A DNA stretch of 64,000 nt from Cloeon dipterum (lineage: Eukaryota; Arthropoda; Insecta; Ephemeroptera; Baetidae). The notes beneath the pieces were generated by a model. The model saw nothing but the letters and a program-made list of their open reading frames with translations. It ran no database searches and was not told the DNA's origin. Positions 29,090 through 40,849 of the stretch are shown one piece after another; within the stretch, counting starts at the first letter, position 1; each line of letters begins with the position of its first letter. The stretch is from the NCBI RefSeq assembly GCF_949628265.1, contig NC_088786.1, positions 15,934,001-15,998,000 of the forward strand, in the 5' to 3' direction. The translations under genes and the position numbers were made by a program.

Positions 29090-29289
29090 ATTCAACATTT
29101 TCGCACCGATTAGAGTGGATGAATTAATTGCTGTAAACAAAAGATAAGTCGGCGCGGACGGCAACAACACTCAATTAAAATAGATCCTCTCATTGAGGAG
29201 ACTAGGGCTGCGTGCAATCGCGCCACCACCGCACCGCAATCGCAGCAGCCGGCGCGGACAAATAATTATTATATTATAATTAGAAGTGT
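25650..29289. other. Non-coding intergenic DNA
   Basis: No open frame here has family resemblance or splice-compatible structure. Roughly 26560-27600 is more mixed in composition, with a TATA-like CATAAATA at about 27051. Roughly 27850-28990 is strongly AT-rich. I see no RNA gene. Confidence 0.5.
29013..29087. repeat. (GA)n microsatellite, ~75 bp
   Basis: An uninterrupted GA dinucleotide run, which would bind GAGA factor in Drosophila. It lies about 200-800 bp upstream of a candidate promoter and 5' exon. Confidence 0.95.
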
Positions 29290-29873
29290 GTGCAGGAGAG
29301 AAAGTGCGGGTCGAGTGTCAGTCAGAAAAGTGGTGTGCCGCAATTATCTGCCATAAACAGGGGTGGCTGCGCTGATCGGTCTCGCGCAAACGGCACCACG
29401 ATTTACATAATAAAGTCGCCTTACATATTAGCAGGAGATGTAAATCTTGTCACGGCTGGGGGATCACGTGTGGAGCGGCGGGCGGCGATTGGCCGAGCCG
29501 GCGTGTGCACGTGAACAACCTCCAAGTGACGGTCTGACCCTTTCCCCTGATCGTGGCGCCACCGACCGCCAGCCACCAGCTAGCAGCCAGCGAATCTGCG
29601 GCCGTAGCCCGTTCTCTCTCCGCACTCGCTCACTCGCGCAGCAGTCCTTCTCTAAAATTAAGTCTCGTCGGGTTCGCCGTAGCTACCGTCGATGAGAGGC
29701 AACGTCGGCCGACTCGCGACAAGCCCCTCAAACGCCAGCCACAGCCGAATCGGCCTGTCAATCCTTACATTCGCCGTTTTGAATGAACGAAGACGCGTCC
29801 CTCAGGAGCCGCCGCGCCGCAAGGTCACAAAAGGAGATATCCATTAGCTGCAGTCTGCTTGATCTTTCTCTTA
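29290..29873 (+). promoter_or_regulatory. Candidate promoter and non-coding first exon of the PP1 glycogen-targeting gene
   Basis: This region has higher GC content than its surroundings, an ATTGG (reverse CCAAT) word at 29488-29492 and two CACGTG boxes at 29465-29470 and 29508-29513. It ends in a strong donor, CTTAG|GTGAGT, with the exon ending at 29873. The next plus-strand coding exon begins just after a good acceptor (CAG at 36051-36053), so a 6.2-kb first intron would link them. No transcript evidence is available, so exon identity is inference. Confidence 0.35.
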
Positions 29874-31068
29874 GGTGAGTCTCCCTGGCCCCTGGCCCGC
29901 TCCGGATCGATAATATTCTCCGCGTCTGCCGCACAGAGTGTACACACATATGTATTGCACAGTGACACTGCGGGTGCAATCGAATCGATTCGACCATGTA
30001 CATACTTTATAAAATAGATCTAATGGGGGTGTAATATTTTTGGCGCGGCTCGCGGAAGTTTTATTTTCTAAGCTGACAGCTGCTCTGATATTGCCAGAGG
30101 GCATTCTAACTAGCGTAAATAAAAGTGAGAAATTTTCTTGCGGCCTGAATTGAAAATAGTACGCGCCCTCACTGGATTAAAAGGCGCACGCAGCGGGGGG
30201 TGATGCGATTTTTAGCGCAGTTTCGGCGCCCGACAGGAGCCAATTTTTAGTGCTCGCCGTTTTTCCTATTGGCAGCCAACCAAAACTGCGAGGATGTTGC
30301 AAGCATTCTTTCCGTTTTGAACTTTTCCGATTGCTTTGCACTGCACGACCGAGACGCAAATAAATGCAAATCCTTCGGGCACCGCACTGTTTGCACCGCG
30401 CGCAAGGCCACAAAATTCTATAATCAATTAGTGACGTGCCTGCTGTAAACAGAGGTCAAAATAGTTGTGGAGAAACTTCCTTGCCATTCTTCAATGGGAA
30501 ACTCAATCTGCTCACAAAGTATCACTGTTGAAGCGACGTATATCATTTTCTCTGGTGGAAAAATCAAAACACAACCGGCGCTGATCACTTTCATTCGAAC
30601 GGCCTTTGAGTGTATATTGACCCACATACATATTACGGATTCGCACAGTCCATAACAAAAAACTGACTAACTGATTGACGCATCAAGCGCGGGCGATTGA
30701 ATTTCGCTTGGCTTGATTGATGAATGAACGAACGAACAGTGCCGATCAAAGGTCGTTCGCGCTCCCGGCTCTTTGTTGTTGTTCGCTTATATAACTGGCT
30801 TGTTCACGCTGGGGCAGGTGCGTTCGCCTTGCAAACCTTGCATTCAAGTATGACCTCTGGGAGCAATTCTAAAGTCACAGACAAGTCATTCGGCCCGGCG
30901 TTAGATCTCGCCTCACGCTTCTCACCTTGGCTCCTTTACGGGATGCTGTGTGCGATAGCGGAAAAGTCCACTCGCTGAGAGCCAAGGTGCGCATTTGCAA
31001 ATTTCGGCCTACGCTAAACGCTTAGCGCGCGGTGTAATTTTGGAGGCTCACTGGGACCTTGTTCGCCC

Positions 31069-31071
<3 letters not shown>

Positions 31072-31097
<26 letters not shown>
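31072..31097. repeat. (CT)n microsatellite
   Basis: About 26 bp of CT dinucleotides in the non-coding region upstream of the glycogen-targeting gene. Confidence 0.95.
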
Positions 31098-31100
<3 letters not shown>

Positions 31101-33722
31101 GAGTGTTCAAAGAAAGCAACCTCCGTTGGATTCACGTTTGAGGTTCAAGTTCACCCTCTTGAGCAACACTACTTGTTTTTTGTTTTTTTATTCACTATAT
31201 TCCGGGAAATTATGTGGTGTTTGTGCATAGCAACCGCACCAAATGTCTCATGTTGCCCTAGGCTTGATTTCATTTTGAAAGAGGAGCTTAAACGTTGCTG
31301 GTTAGGCAGTTTTGTGCGGTTTTCCATCTCATTCTCAACGTTCAGCTACTTTGGGTAAAATCACTTTCATTTTTATCCCTTTTTAAATTTTCAATACGTT
31401 TATGTTTTTATTTTGCGGCTGTTGTTTGGAGTCGGCCTAACTTCTTTTTTGTTGTCGTGTTTATCATTTTGGCTGTTGCCAATTTTCCGCTAGGGAAGTC
31501 AAGTTCGAGATTAACTTTATAGTCTGACGCCACACCTAAAGACTCTTTTCAGTTTGGTTTATATTTCGTTTATCTTCAAGCAGCATCTGAGGAAGGTTTG
31601 TATGTGTATGTTTAGCATGGCTTTTTTTGAAGGCCTTGAGCGACTTTTATCACTCTTTATATTGTACGACGTATTTCTTCGCACTTTTGTCAATTAACTC
31701 GCGCGCTTCTAAATGCGATGTCCGTGTTGATTTTTTTCTTTTAGTAATTTTGAACTGATCGAATTATTTTACACCACATTTGTATTGTTTTCACGAGACG
31801 AAATCTTCTAAAGGATTTTCGATTTATATCATCGTTGTTTTACAATAATCTGTAAAACTTCTCCTAAATTCACATCGAATTATGAAAGAAGGTATTGCAA
31901 AACAATTATGTGTGCGACATTTTTTAGATTATGAAATTCCAACTTACTCATATGAACAGCACTCTTTAGCAATCCTCAAACGCAATGTTTGAAATTTATT
32001 TTTAAGTGTGTGAGTCAAAATTCTACAATAATTAGAGTAGGGACAAATGTAGATGATAACAATATCCAAGCTAAAATTAGTTTCTTTTTGCAAATATGCT
32101 AACATTATTTAAAGAACACAATAACAAGATAAGAAGCTTTATTTCTACTTCTTTTTATAAAGGAATGAAACTTGCGAGACCAACACGAAATATAGTAGTT
32201 TTCACGTCTCGTTGCGCTTTTTGCAAATTTCTTTCATTGTTGTAAAGTGGCTTGGATAAACCAGTTTTCACGTTTCTAAACAGTCTGCGAGCGGCTCCTT
32301 TCTTTTATCTGATATGGAAATTGTGTTGGAAAAGGCAGCAATAACTGAAATCCGCCGAGGGGCTGCTTTTTACATTCCTCGTCGCAGAGCCAGTTTAACT
32401 CGCCTTCGATCAAAACTTGCATCAGCCAATAATGGATTTCAGCCATTTAAACTCGAAAACTTCCTTATAAAGCGCCGTCTCGGGCTAGCAATTTGATTAA
32501 AGTATACGTCTCGCGGAGGACGAACTCAATGGACATGTACAACATGCACTTAACGTCAATTACGCGTGCACAGATTCACCGGTCAATTGAATTATCTTTG
32601 CGCTTTGTCCAGCCTTAACAAGCTGTCGCAATTTTTCTTGTGTTTTCAAATTCGCGCACGCCTCGTTGAAATGTTGTTTTGACGTTTATTCTCGCTATAA
32701 AACGGCACACAAGTGGCCGTAAAAACTTCAAGCCGCGCCAGGAGAGAAAGAAACCCGTCTACCCCAAATAAGAAGTGTGCTATGTCGAGGGTCGACGAGT
32801 TTGAATTTTCGCCGATGCATTAATTTCTGATCTCACCGATACAGGAATAAGAAAAATCGCAGAGCCACTTTCTTCATTACGTTTGACCTTTTTATTCCTT
32901 TGAGGAGTTGAGTGTCTGCCAACCAACCACTCAGGTGCTTCAGATTAGCAAACACCGCGCTCACATCCAACTCTGGGCGAACGGGAATTTCAAAGCTGGG
33001 TGCCACCTGCTTAGGGTTGAATTCCTGTCATCCGCCCGAGGGGAAGGAGTAAACTGCGGTGCGTAAATGAATTCCTCGCTCGCGTCCAAAGAGCTTAAAC
33101 AGCCTCTTGACTCAGCGTTGTTCTTGGCCGGGCGCGCGATCGGAGTATATCCCCAATGCTTATGCTTGCTATTTTGTATTTAATTTATTTAAAATAGAAG
33201 AGGAAATAATTTCGAAAAGGTAATGCAAAACTTGGATTTAAATTACTTTTTATTACAATCAATTCTCGGCTTAGAAGGCATTAAATATAAGGTCACACCA
33301 CGCCCAGTTCGTTTAATTAATAGCTTATAAAAAAATGAAAGAAGCACAACATTAAACATGATGCTGATTACAACCGGTATATAAGCAGGTTCAGTTATTA
33401 ATTGAAGGCACTTTCCCAACGAGATAATAAATTCTGCTGCTATCACTATCTTTGTTAGTCAAGCTCAGGAAGAATTTGTTGTATGAACCCGATACCTTTT
33501 GTTCAAGGGAATGTATTTCCAAGGGGAATTGCGGGAAGACAAATTTAAGAATTAACTTTTTCAAAAACCAAATTAAAACAATGAAAGCATTTTAGGACAC
33601 AGGTGTCATCTAGCGCCTTTTTAATCAGAAGTGTTGTGGACTTTCGAGTTGTGGCCTACGTGCGACTTTAAAAACGTCTAGTTCGTTCGGCGCGTTGGCA
33701 TGTTTTGGCACGCTCCTATACA

Positions 33723-33743
33723 CACGTGAGTGGGTCTCACGTG
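33723..33743. promoter_or_regulatory. Palindromic pair of CACGTG E-boxes
   Basis: CACGTGAG and CTCACGTG form an inverted repeat around TGGGT, placing two perfect E-boxes 9 bp apart. bHLH-Zip dimers such as Max, Mlx or Mondo bind such sites. The location upstream of a glycogen-metabolism gene makes a sugar-response role conceivable. The spacing is not the 5 bp of the classical carbohydrate response element. Confidence 0.4.
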
Positions 33744-33906
33744 GAAGTCGTCTTCGCATGCTCTGGTCCACAAACAGTTGCCAATATTTGTTGTTCATAT
33801 CATAGCGTGCGGGATTTTATTTTGAGAGAATGGCTAACCATGCGTTATTTAAAACCCCTGCGTGGATTTGAATAGGAGGCTGCGAGATTTTCGGTGTGGG
33901 CGCCTC

Positions 33907-33910
<4 letters not shown>

Positions 33911-33952
<42 letters not shown>
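33911..33952. repeat. (GA)n microsatellite
   Basis: About 42 bp of uninterrupted GA dinucleotides in non-coding DNA about 2.1 kb upstream of the glycogen-targeting CDS. Confidence 0.95.
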
Positions 33953-33957
<5 letters not shown>

Positions 33958-36111
33958 AAAAGGCCGGTTCGTTAGTCTGTCGAACGTGTCCTTCGGGAAA
34001 AAATCGAATCCGGCCCACCTGTGTGTACACGAACACATGAAAATGCATTAACTTATTGGCTTCACCTGCATAATAAATAAGCTAGAAAGAAAATCCGTGC
34101 ACGCTCTTTCTCTCACAATTCAGATTCACGCCTTGATTTATTTGCATTTAAGCAGCTCTAGCGCAGAATTAAAAGCTAAGTGCAAACCAGTTTGCAAGGG
34201 TCGTTGCAAGTAAGCGGCAGCAAAATATGACCTGCTTCTTCTTTATGCTGGAATCGGCGGCGGCGGCGGCAATTATAAACATGTTCGTATGTATACACAC
34301 GCAGAGCAGTGTACTGTGTGCAAAGTATGTGCTGTGTGTATAGAAAGATCCACGCCTTTCCGATTGTGGAACTGCAAGAAAGAAGAAACGCACTGACTCG
34401 AAAAGTGCTGGCCGGCCGCTGCTCAGGTTGCATGCATTATCTCTCGCCGCATTGTCACAAGATTTAAATTTAATTTCCAGAGAGTCGCCGACTTTTCTCA
34501 GGCGTGACCGGCACTTGTATGAAAAAGCCTTCTCTCTGCCTCCGCATTTGAATACTGAGAAGAAGAGTTGGCTGCTCTGAAAGGGCTACTTTATTAGATT
34601 ATTGTGTCCGGCCGGCCGGCCTGCCTGTTTTCTGGCCGAACATGATCGTTAATCTCACTCTTCAGCAGTGAATAAATCGTATTCTTAATCAGCACACGAC
34701 CGCCACTTGGAATGAGAGAGAGAAAAAAAATTGAGCTCTCTCATTTGCCTTTACTTGGAATGCAACTGCCGCCTTTCCTAAAACGGAGGCAAACTGGCTC
34801 GAATCTCGAGTACGTTTATTACAAACATCGTCCGCTCGAGATAGTCGCTGGCTGCTTGGCATTCGCATTTGTTAATAATTGTGAGTGCGTCTGCCGCAAT
34901 TAGCATTACAAAACCGACCATATACTCTCTCACATCCGCGCGCGCAATTTGCTTCGAATTTGCATTTTTGCCCTAACCGCAGGTGAAACGATAAAACGCC
35001 AACGAAGCCCGCCGTCGGCGCTTGCACAATTTGTCACTTGCTTATGTTTGTCACTCGTAACCGAACTGATTCGTGGCCCTGGCACAACGTATTTCAAGCA
35101 ATTCAAGGCCTGGCCTCTTTTATTGTCTCAATTTGTGATGTATATGAATCCGGCGATGATTATCCACAAGTGGCTTACGCTGCACTTTGCACTCACGCTG
35201 CATCTAATATATAGAGCATTACGATTTGTTACTTAACGCTTCCTATTTCAAGTGACATCTTCAATAAGCAACAAGTGAATATATTCCCGAACAATTAGAC
35301 ACATTGTGGGGGTTTCGCTGAGTCATAATTTTTTATTTACACTCTCGTCATAGCGTTTGGCAGATCAATGTCATCGGGATATTTTTCTCTCCCGCAGGCA
35401 AATCTTGACATTATCTAAGGTCCTGACCTTGAGCAAGGTGAAAATTTAACCCATTACTCGCAACCGCCGGCCGGTTGTTGCTGAGGGAGAACAAGAGGCG
35501 CTTTCGTGCTGAGTAAGTGAGAGCCGGCGCCTGTGTGGCGAAAAACAAGGCGTGTACGCGACGGTGAGCGAAGACCCGTTGGCTCGTGACTAGAAATCTG
35601 CATTTCCCCGTGAAATCAAAATGAGAAAACAAATTTACGAGTTGGGTCTCACTAAAAATATTAAGTAAATCCGTGCACCAGATATTTTCTGCCTAACTAA
35701 GAGTGAGAACGTGAAAGCGGGCACCAATTCTGGTAAACAACGTTGTGAGACTTTACCCAGGAGGGCGAAGCCGCTATGTTGTTGTTACCAAATTTGTTTT
35801 CAATTTAGGAGATAAATTTTAATTGAAAATTATGTTATTTTTATAATTAGGATGAAATTTTAAATAGATTGAACCCGAAAAGATATCAGCACCTTTGACA
35901 CGGTTAGCAAACCATGTCCTAGCTTAGCGAGAAGTATACTACTTATTACTCACACGGCCTTGTTAAGCGCTAAAACGCGAGACATTATCGAGCATGTTGA
36001 GAAAAAGTGATACGGTTCCAAAGTGTTTGACCCGTGAACCCTTGTTGTTGCAGGCAGAAGCTTCCGCGAAGAATCACGCGCTGAACTGGAGAGCGAGAAA
36101 GTTTTTGGATA

Positions 36112-39100
36112 ATGCCTGCCGACTACGAAATGATGATCGCCTCTAGTCCGCCAGTATTTAGCCATAGCCCACCAGTCTCGAGCTGCCTCGCCACAAACTA
36201 CAACTACCTCTACAACGGCCTGGCCTACACCAATGACAACAGGTCGCCGCTGAGGCGGCGCGAGGCGCACCACCAGTTGAACCCCAAGCTCAGGGTCGGA
36301 GCAATGGCCGCCGTGGCCGCCACCGCCGAGCCCATGCTGGCCAAGAGTGCCGTTCTGAAGGCGCTGGCGCCTCGTCTCCGGCCCTGCCTCGTGGTAAAAC
36401 CCGAGGAGGACGCGGCCGACGCCTCTAAACTGAAGAAGAGGGTCGTCTTCGCCGACGACAAAGGACTATCCCTGACACACGTAAGTTTTCAAACCTTTTT
36501 CGACCCCCACCCCTCCCCACCCATACCGGCGTTTATTTTTATGAACAAGCCGACGATTGTGCGTGAACTTTTGCATTTTGCCGAGCTCGTCCAATACACA
36601 AGCTATGATTATTCGACAAAATTTGTTTACAAACAGCTTCTGCAGATTTCAATTTGGGGCCTTCTAAATTGTTTATATTGATTTATATATGCGCAGTTAT
36701 CGTTACCAATCAATCTTGAGTGCGACAAAATTCGAAAGAAGCGAATGAGAATTTGAGTTTTTTCCTTTACGCGTGACTCGGAAATTCCATTCAAGCTGCC
36801 GCCAAATTATCTCTTAAAGAACTTACAGTTTGCGGTTCTAATTCCCCCAAGCCTAAAGAGATAAAGAAAGTCACGTTTGTGGCTTTTCTCGCGCGTTTTG
36901 AGACGCGCATAGAAGTGACAGAACGCGCCTTGTATTGTAATTGTCTGCTAAGTTTGTTTGTTCAATTAGCGTGAGGCGCGTCTCGTGCCAGGAGTGCCAC
37001 TGCGTTTGATATTGGCCTATCAGTGCTCAAGTCTGACCTACATTAAACGCTTTTTTGTCACATTAATCAGCTTCGAATTGCCACAATTCAGATGCTGGCT
37101 CCATAACTCAAACTCACTCGCGTCAGGCACTCCTTAAGATTATTATATTATTCACCCCGACCTACAATTGCTCGTCTTTATCAACATTGGTAACGCTCTG
37201 TAGATTTTCAATCAAACTTCACACAACTTGAATCTCTAGCCTGTGGATTCTGGAAATATTAATTATAATCCTCACGCGTCAAATATGAGCAGGGCGTTAT
37301 CTCGTGTGCGCAATGAATTTTATCGCAATGCAGGTGCGAACGGGAAATTATGGCATTTTTATTCCTTAATAGAAACATCACTTGAACATAAACACGCAAA
37401 CAAGCCCCGACGGCTTATCTGCAAAGCTGCTATTTCGGTTTGATGAGATAGTGTTTATTATAGCGCTCAGCCTTGTTTTCGCAAGAATCGAATTAGGTCC
37501 GTGCCGTTTTAGAATCCTTGCGTCTCTATGCAAAGAATGTCATAAATTTTACTGTTCTCTTGCAATGTGGCATCATCAACATTCCGTCTTCTAAGCACAC
37601 AAATGTGCGTACATTTTGATAAGCATCAAGTTTAAAACTGCACAAACGCAAAAACACAGCACAAACGTGCACCTTATCGTGGCGAGACAATGCCACTTTA
37701 GTTCGCGCTCGCACGTTTTTCCACCTCCTCCGCGACAGCACTCGGATACATATCGCGTGTCGTGATAAGAGCATCGGCACATGGAGTAGAAAATCGCCAG
37801 CATGGTTAATGACCTGTGAGTGAGCCACGTCGAGGCAAAACAGTCGGTGAATACGCTCGAATGTGTGCCCGGCATGAATTATGCAACAGGGCTGGAGCAG
37901 AGGCCAATTGAAACACGCCATTAAATTTAATTAATTATAATACTGCTATTTACACGCTAATTCCGCTTAATGTCGCCGCTTATCCGCGTGGACGCGTGTG
38001 TTCGTCCAAAACGTTCAGCTGAATGCTTAATCTCTCCGGGGGCGTGTGTGTGAGACTTCGTGGGCTCGCTTGCGCACTCACACACTTAATTAATTTGTCG
38101 TGAATGGTTCATCGGTCATGAGATGCTCTTTGCACATTTTGACCTTCACCTTTGCCGCCATGTCCAGTGTAAACAAGCCTGAATCAAGCAGCTCCCGGCC
38201 TGTCACGTTTCGATCAAGTGATGAGTGGCGAAAAGTGCCGTGACTACAAATTAACAAGCTAATTAGCATGCTTCGGATAAATACGGAACCGAACGTAGTA
38301 ATTATATCCAATCGATGCTGCTGCGTTGCATCGCATCCTCCTCGGTTGCGCAAAATCCACTCTCTCGGCGGCTAATTTCGTACGCGACGGCAAGGTGACT
38401 AAATCCACACGCTTGATTGGTCGAAACCCGGGCCATCCAATATAGGGCCAAGTTGGTCGCAAACACGAATCAAGGACGAAACGTGGCCGAGAATTGCGCA
38501 CACCAGAAAAATAAATATATGCATAATCTCTTTGAAGTCTTTGATCACGTTGGTTCACAGCGCACAAAGGCGAAACTCAAGGTCCGAGATCAAAACAATT
38601 CATGGCGGAATGTTGTGGGGAAATGAAGAATATAGTAAATCTAGTTATTTTCCGTCCGTTTCATTCATAGTCGCAGTCGAGAGTGCATAAATGAACAACA
38701 CGCAGGCGGCTCTTGGCAGGATCACAATAGTAGCATTATCGCACTCCGGGTGTAATCCTCATTAATATTGAGGCGCGGCGGCAACAGCAGCAGCGGCGCA
38801 CGGTATGCAACCGGCTGGGCGCGGATGCATAACGGCGCAGCCGTGCCGCCTCAATGCAGGCGATACCGATCGCGCCGCACCATTCAATGAACTAGAGCAT
38901 AACACTCTCTGCCAGCTTTCCCCTCGTTCACGAATATTTCTTTTTCTTTATCTGGCACGACTCTCGTATAATTGGATTCTCTCGGCATTCTCATTTGCAT
39001 ATGGTTTTGCGCTGAAAGGCATAAAATTAATTTCAGTTCAAAGCTCGATTTGCGGCGTATGTGAGGAACGATGCGGAAATGAGCATTTGTGCAAATTTGC

Positions 39101-39976
39101 CGACCGACTGCAGCCATAAATCAAGCGGGCCGAGTCGAGCCAAAAATAAAATTTGCTACTTCCACCTCGTTAGAGAGCGACTGCCGAAATTCGCGGAGAG
39201 GCTGCCAAGTCGAGTTGTTCCATCCCGAAATACGTTGACACTCGTACTAAAAGTAAACCACACGACTAACCAGCGTATTTTTTACTTGTGTGTTGCAGAT
39301 TCGAATCATGAGCGAGCCGTCGCACTGCCCACCGCTGTGGACGGTCGACTTTATCGCGCAGGTGACCAAGGGTGCGAGCGCCGTGGTGGCGCCCGACCCG
39401 TGGGAAGTGACTTTCCCGCAGCCAGCCTCAGACTACCTCAAGTTCCGGCAGTGCCTGGACCTGAACAACGTCTCCCTGGAGAACGTGATCGTGAAGGAGG
39501 CGGAGGAGCTGATCGTTGGTACGGTCAAGGTCAAGAACATCTCGTTTCACAAGCAGGTGTTTGTGCGGGTCACCTTCGACGACTGGAAAACGCACGAGGA
39601 CGCGCACTGCACGTTCGTGCAGAACAGCCCTACGTCAATGAGCCCGTCGGCAGGCACGGCGCCCGGCTGCATCGTCCTCTACGACACGTTCTCGTTCCAG
39701 CTGCGCCTGCAGCCGCGGGCCACGCGCGTTGAATTCTGCGTGTGCTTCGCCAGCGACGGCAAAGAGCACTGGGACAACAACACTAACAAGAACTACGTGC
39801 TGCTCAAGTCAATCTCGCCGGTCGACAGAACGGGCAACAACAACAACAATGGCATCCGCGTCATGACAGCGTCGGCCGGTCAGCAGCGCTACAACGACGC
39901 CCTACACGCCAAATTGGACTCGTGGTCCGAGTTCGCCAGCTGGAACCACTTGGTAAACGACTCGCCCTACTGGTGA
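36112..39976 (+). CDS. Gbs-76A: PP1 regulatory subunit 3, glycogen-targeting (348 aa)
   Basis: Two coding exons, 36112-36480 and 39299-39976, join in phase 0 across a 2.8-kb intron. Exon 1 begins MPADYEMMIASSPPVFS, similar to the N-terminal SPPV region of PPP1R3B/C. It carries the PP1-docking RVxF motif in KKRVVFADDKGLSLTH (residues ~107-123). Exon 2 encodes the CBM21 glycogen-binding domain: FPQPASDYLKF, VKNISFHKQVFVRVTFDDWK, DTFSFQL and FCVCFASDGKEHWDNN. The protein tethers protein phosphatase 1 to glycogen, where it activates glycogen synthase and inactivates phosphorylase. An acceptor at 36051-36053 shows that the 5' UTR is spliced. Insects also have the larger Gbs-70E; the short length and N-terminus favour Gbs-76A. 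Confidence 0.92.
36481..39298 (+). other. Single coding intron of the glycogen-targeting gene
   Basis: At 2818 bp it is long for this window. It starts CAC|GTAAGT and ends GTGTTGCAG. I see no exon-like open frame with flanking splice sites and no transposon. Composition is mixed, with several GC-richer patches in the last kilobase that could be regulatory. Confidence 0.7.
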
Positions 39977-40033
39977 CTTACCAAATCCCGCCCGCCCGGC
40001 TGCTACTTCAGTTTCGGCTTTGTTGCTACACAA

Positions 40034-40509
40034 GTGAGTGTGACCCGGCGGCGCCCAAAAGCCACTAAACTTAATTGTCTCTCTTCGCGCCCGTCTGCCT
40101 ATTTTCTTTCTCTCATTTTTCTCGCTCGCGCGCGGGGGCAGAATGTAATTGCGCGCCGGTCTGTGCTCTCATTATTTTGTTGTCGGTGCACATACTTAGT
40201 TGTCTCATTGTTGTGCGCCAGGTTCATTCAAGGCTCGATTGCTGAGCATGAAGTTGGGTCGCGAAATATCTTGTTACGAGAGCATTAGCGGAGTGCTCCC
40301 TCGTTTGCAACCTTAGAAGGCGGCGCTTTTCTCGACTTGAACTTGAAAATGAATGAATTCCGTTCAGCGGGCGCTATTTCTGACATGAAAGCATTCCTGA
40401 CTGCTTGCGCATGCAAAAAAGTAAATTCGCTTTGGCCCCCTGTCAAGTTATTATTTGGAATAGCCCCTGCTTGAGTTTTAATTAATCCAATCGTCATTCT
40501 GTGTTGCAG
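40034..40509 (+). other. Candidate 3' UTR intron of the glycogen-targeting gene
   Basis: A good donor (CAA|GTGAGTG) 57 nt after the stop codon pairs with a good acceptor (GTGTTGCAG). This would leave a spliced 3' UTR ending near the poly(A) signal at 40779. There is no direct evidence for its use. Confidence 0.4.
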
Positions 40510-40778
40510 GCCAGTCAAACTGCCATGAAATCACGTGAACTCTGTGCGTGAAGTGCGCAGTCGAGAACCAACAACCTACGACATCGACCAAAACCAACTA
40601 AGCACCGACATCACTGTCGTCGTTTGGTACTTTTTCTCTCTTCGTAGCGGTATTGGAGGCAGCTCTGCTCTCATAATGTTCAACTGATGTGATCGATTCG
40701 TGCCTTTTCAGTTTAAGTAGATTATTTACGGCGATCGTCTAGAGTGAGATCACACACCAACTTTTGGTTTATTAATGA

Positions 40779-40784
40779 AATAAA
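40779..40784 (+). terminator. Poly(A) signal of the glycogen-targeting gene
   Basis: AATAAA about 800 bp after the stop codon, in an AT-rich stretch, is the first good plus-strand signal downstream of this gene. Confidence 0.5.
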
Positions 40785-40849
40785 ATGATGTTGTGCATAA
40801 TATGTAAATATTAAAGATGCTTAGTCGAGTGAATCAAACGCCTACAAAG

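Larger units (their letters stand above)
29874..36050 (+). other. Candidate 6.2-kb 5' intron / non-coding region
   Basis: There is no credible coding exon. It contains (CT)n at 31072-31097, (GA)n at 33911-33952, a paired CACGTG palindrome at 33723-33743, and mixed AT-rich and moderate-GC patches. Short open frames here have no domain and no splice partners. It could hold enhancers of the glycogen-targeting gene. Confidence 0.4.

Noticed and set aside
28925..29170. Open frame with a long (Leu-Ser)n stretch
   Set aside because: It is a translation of the GA/CT microsatellite. The same applies to 33817-34038.
39061..39732. 223-aa plus-strand open frame overlapping the glycogen-targeting exon
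   Set aside because: It is out of frame with the clear CBM21 coding exon at 39299-39976 and is a GC-rich shadow of it.
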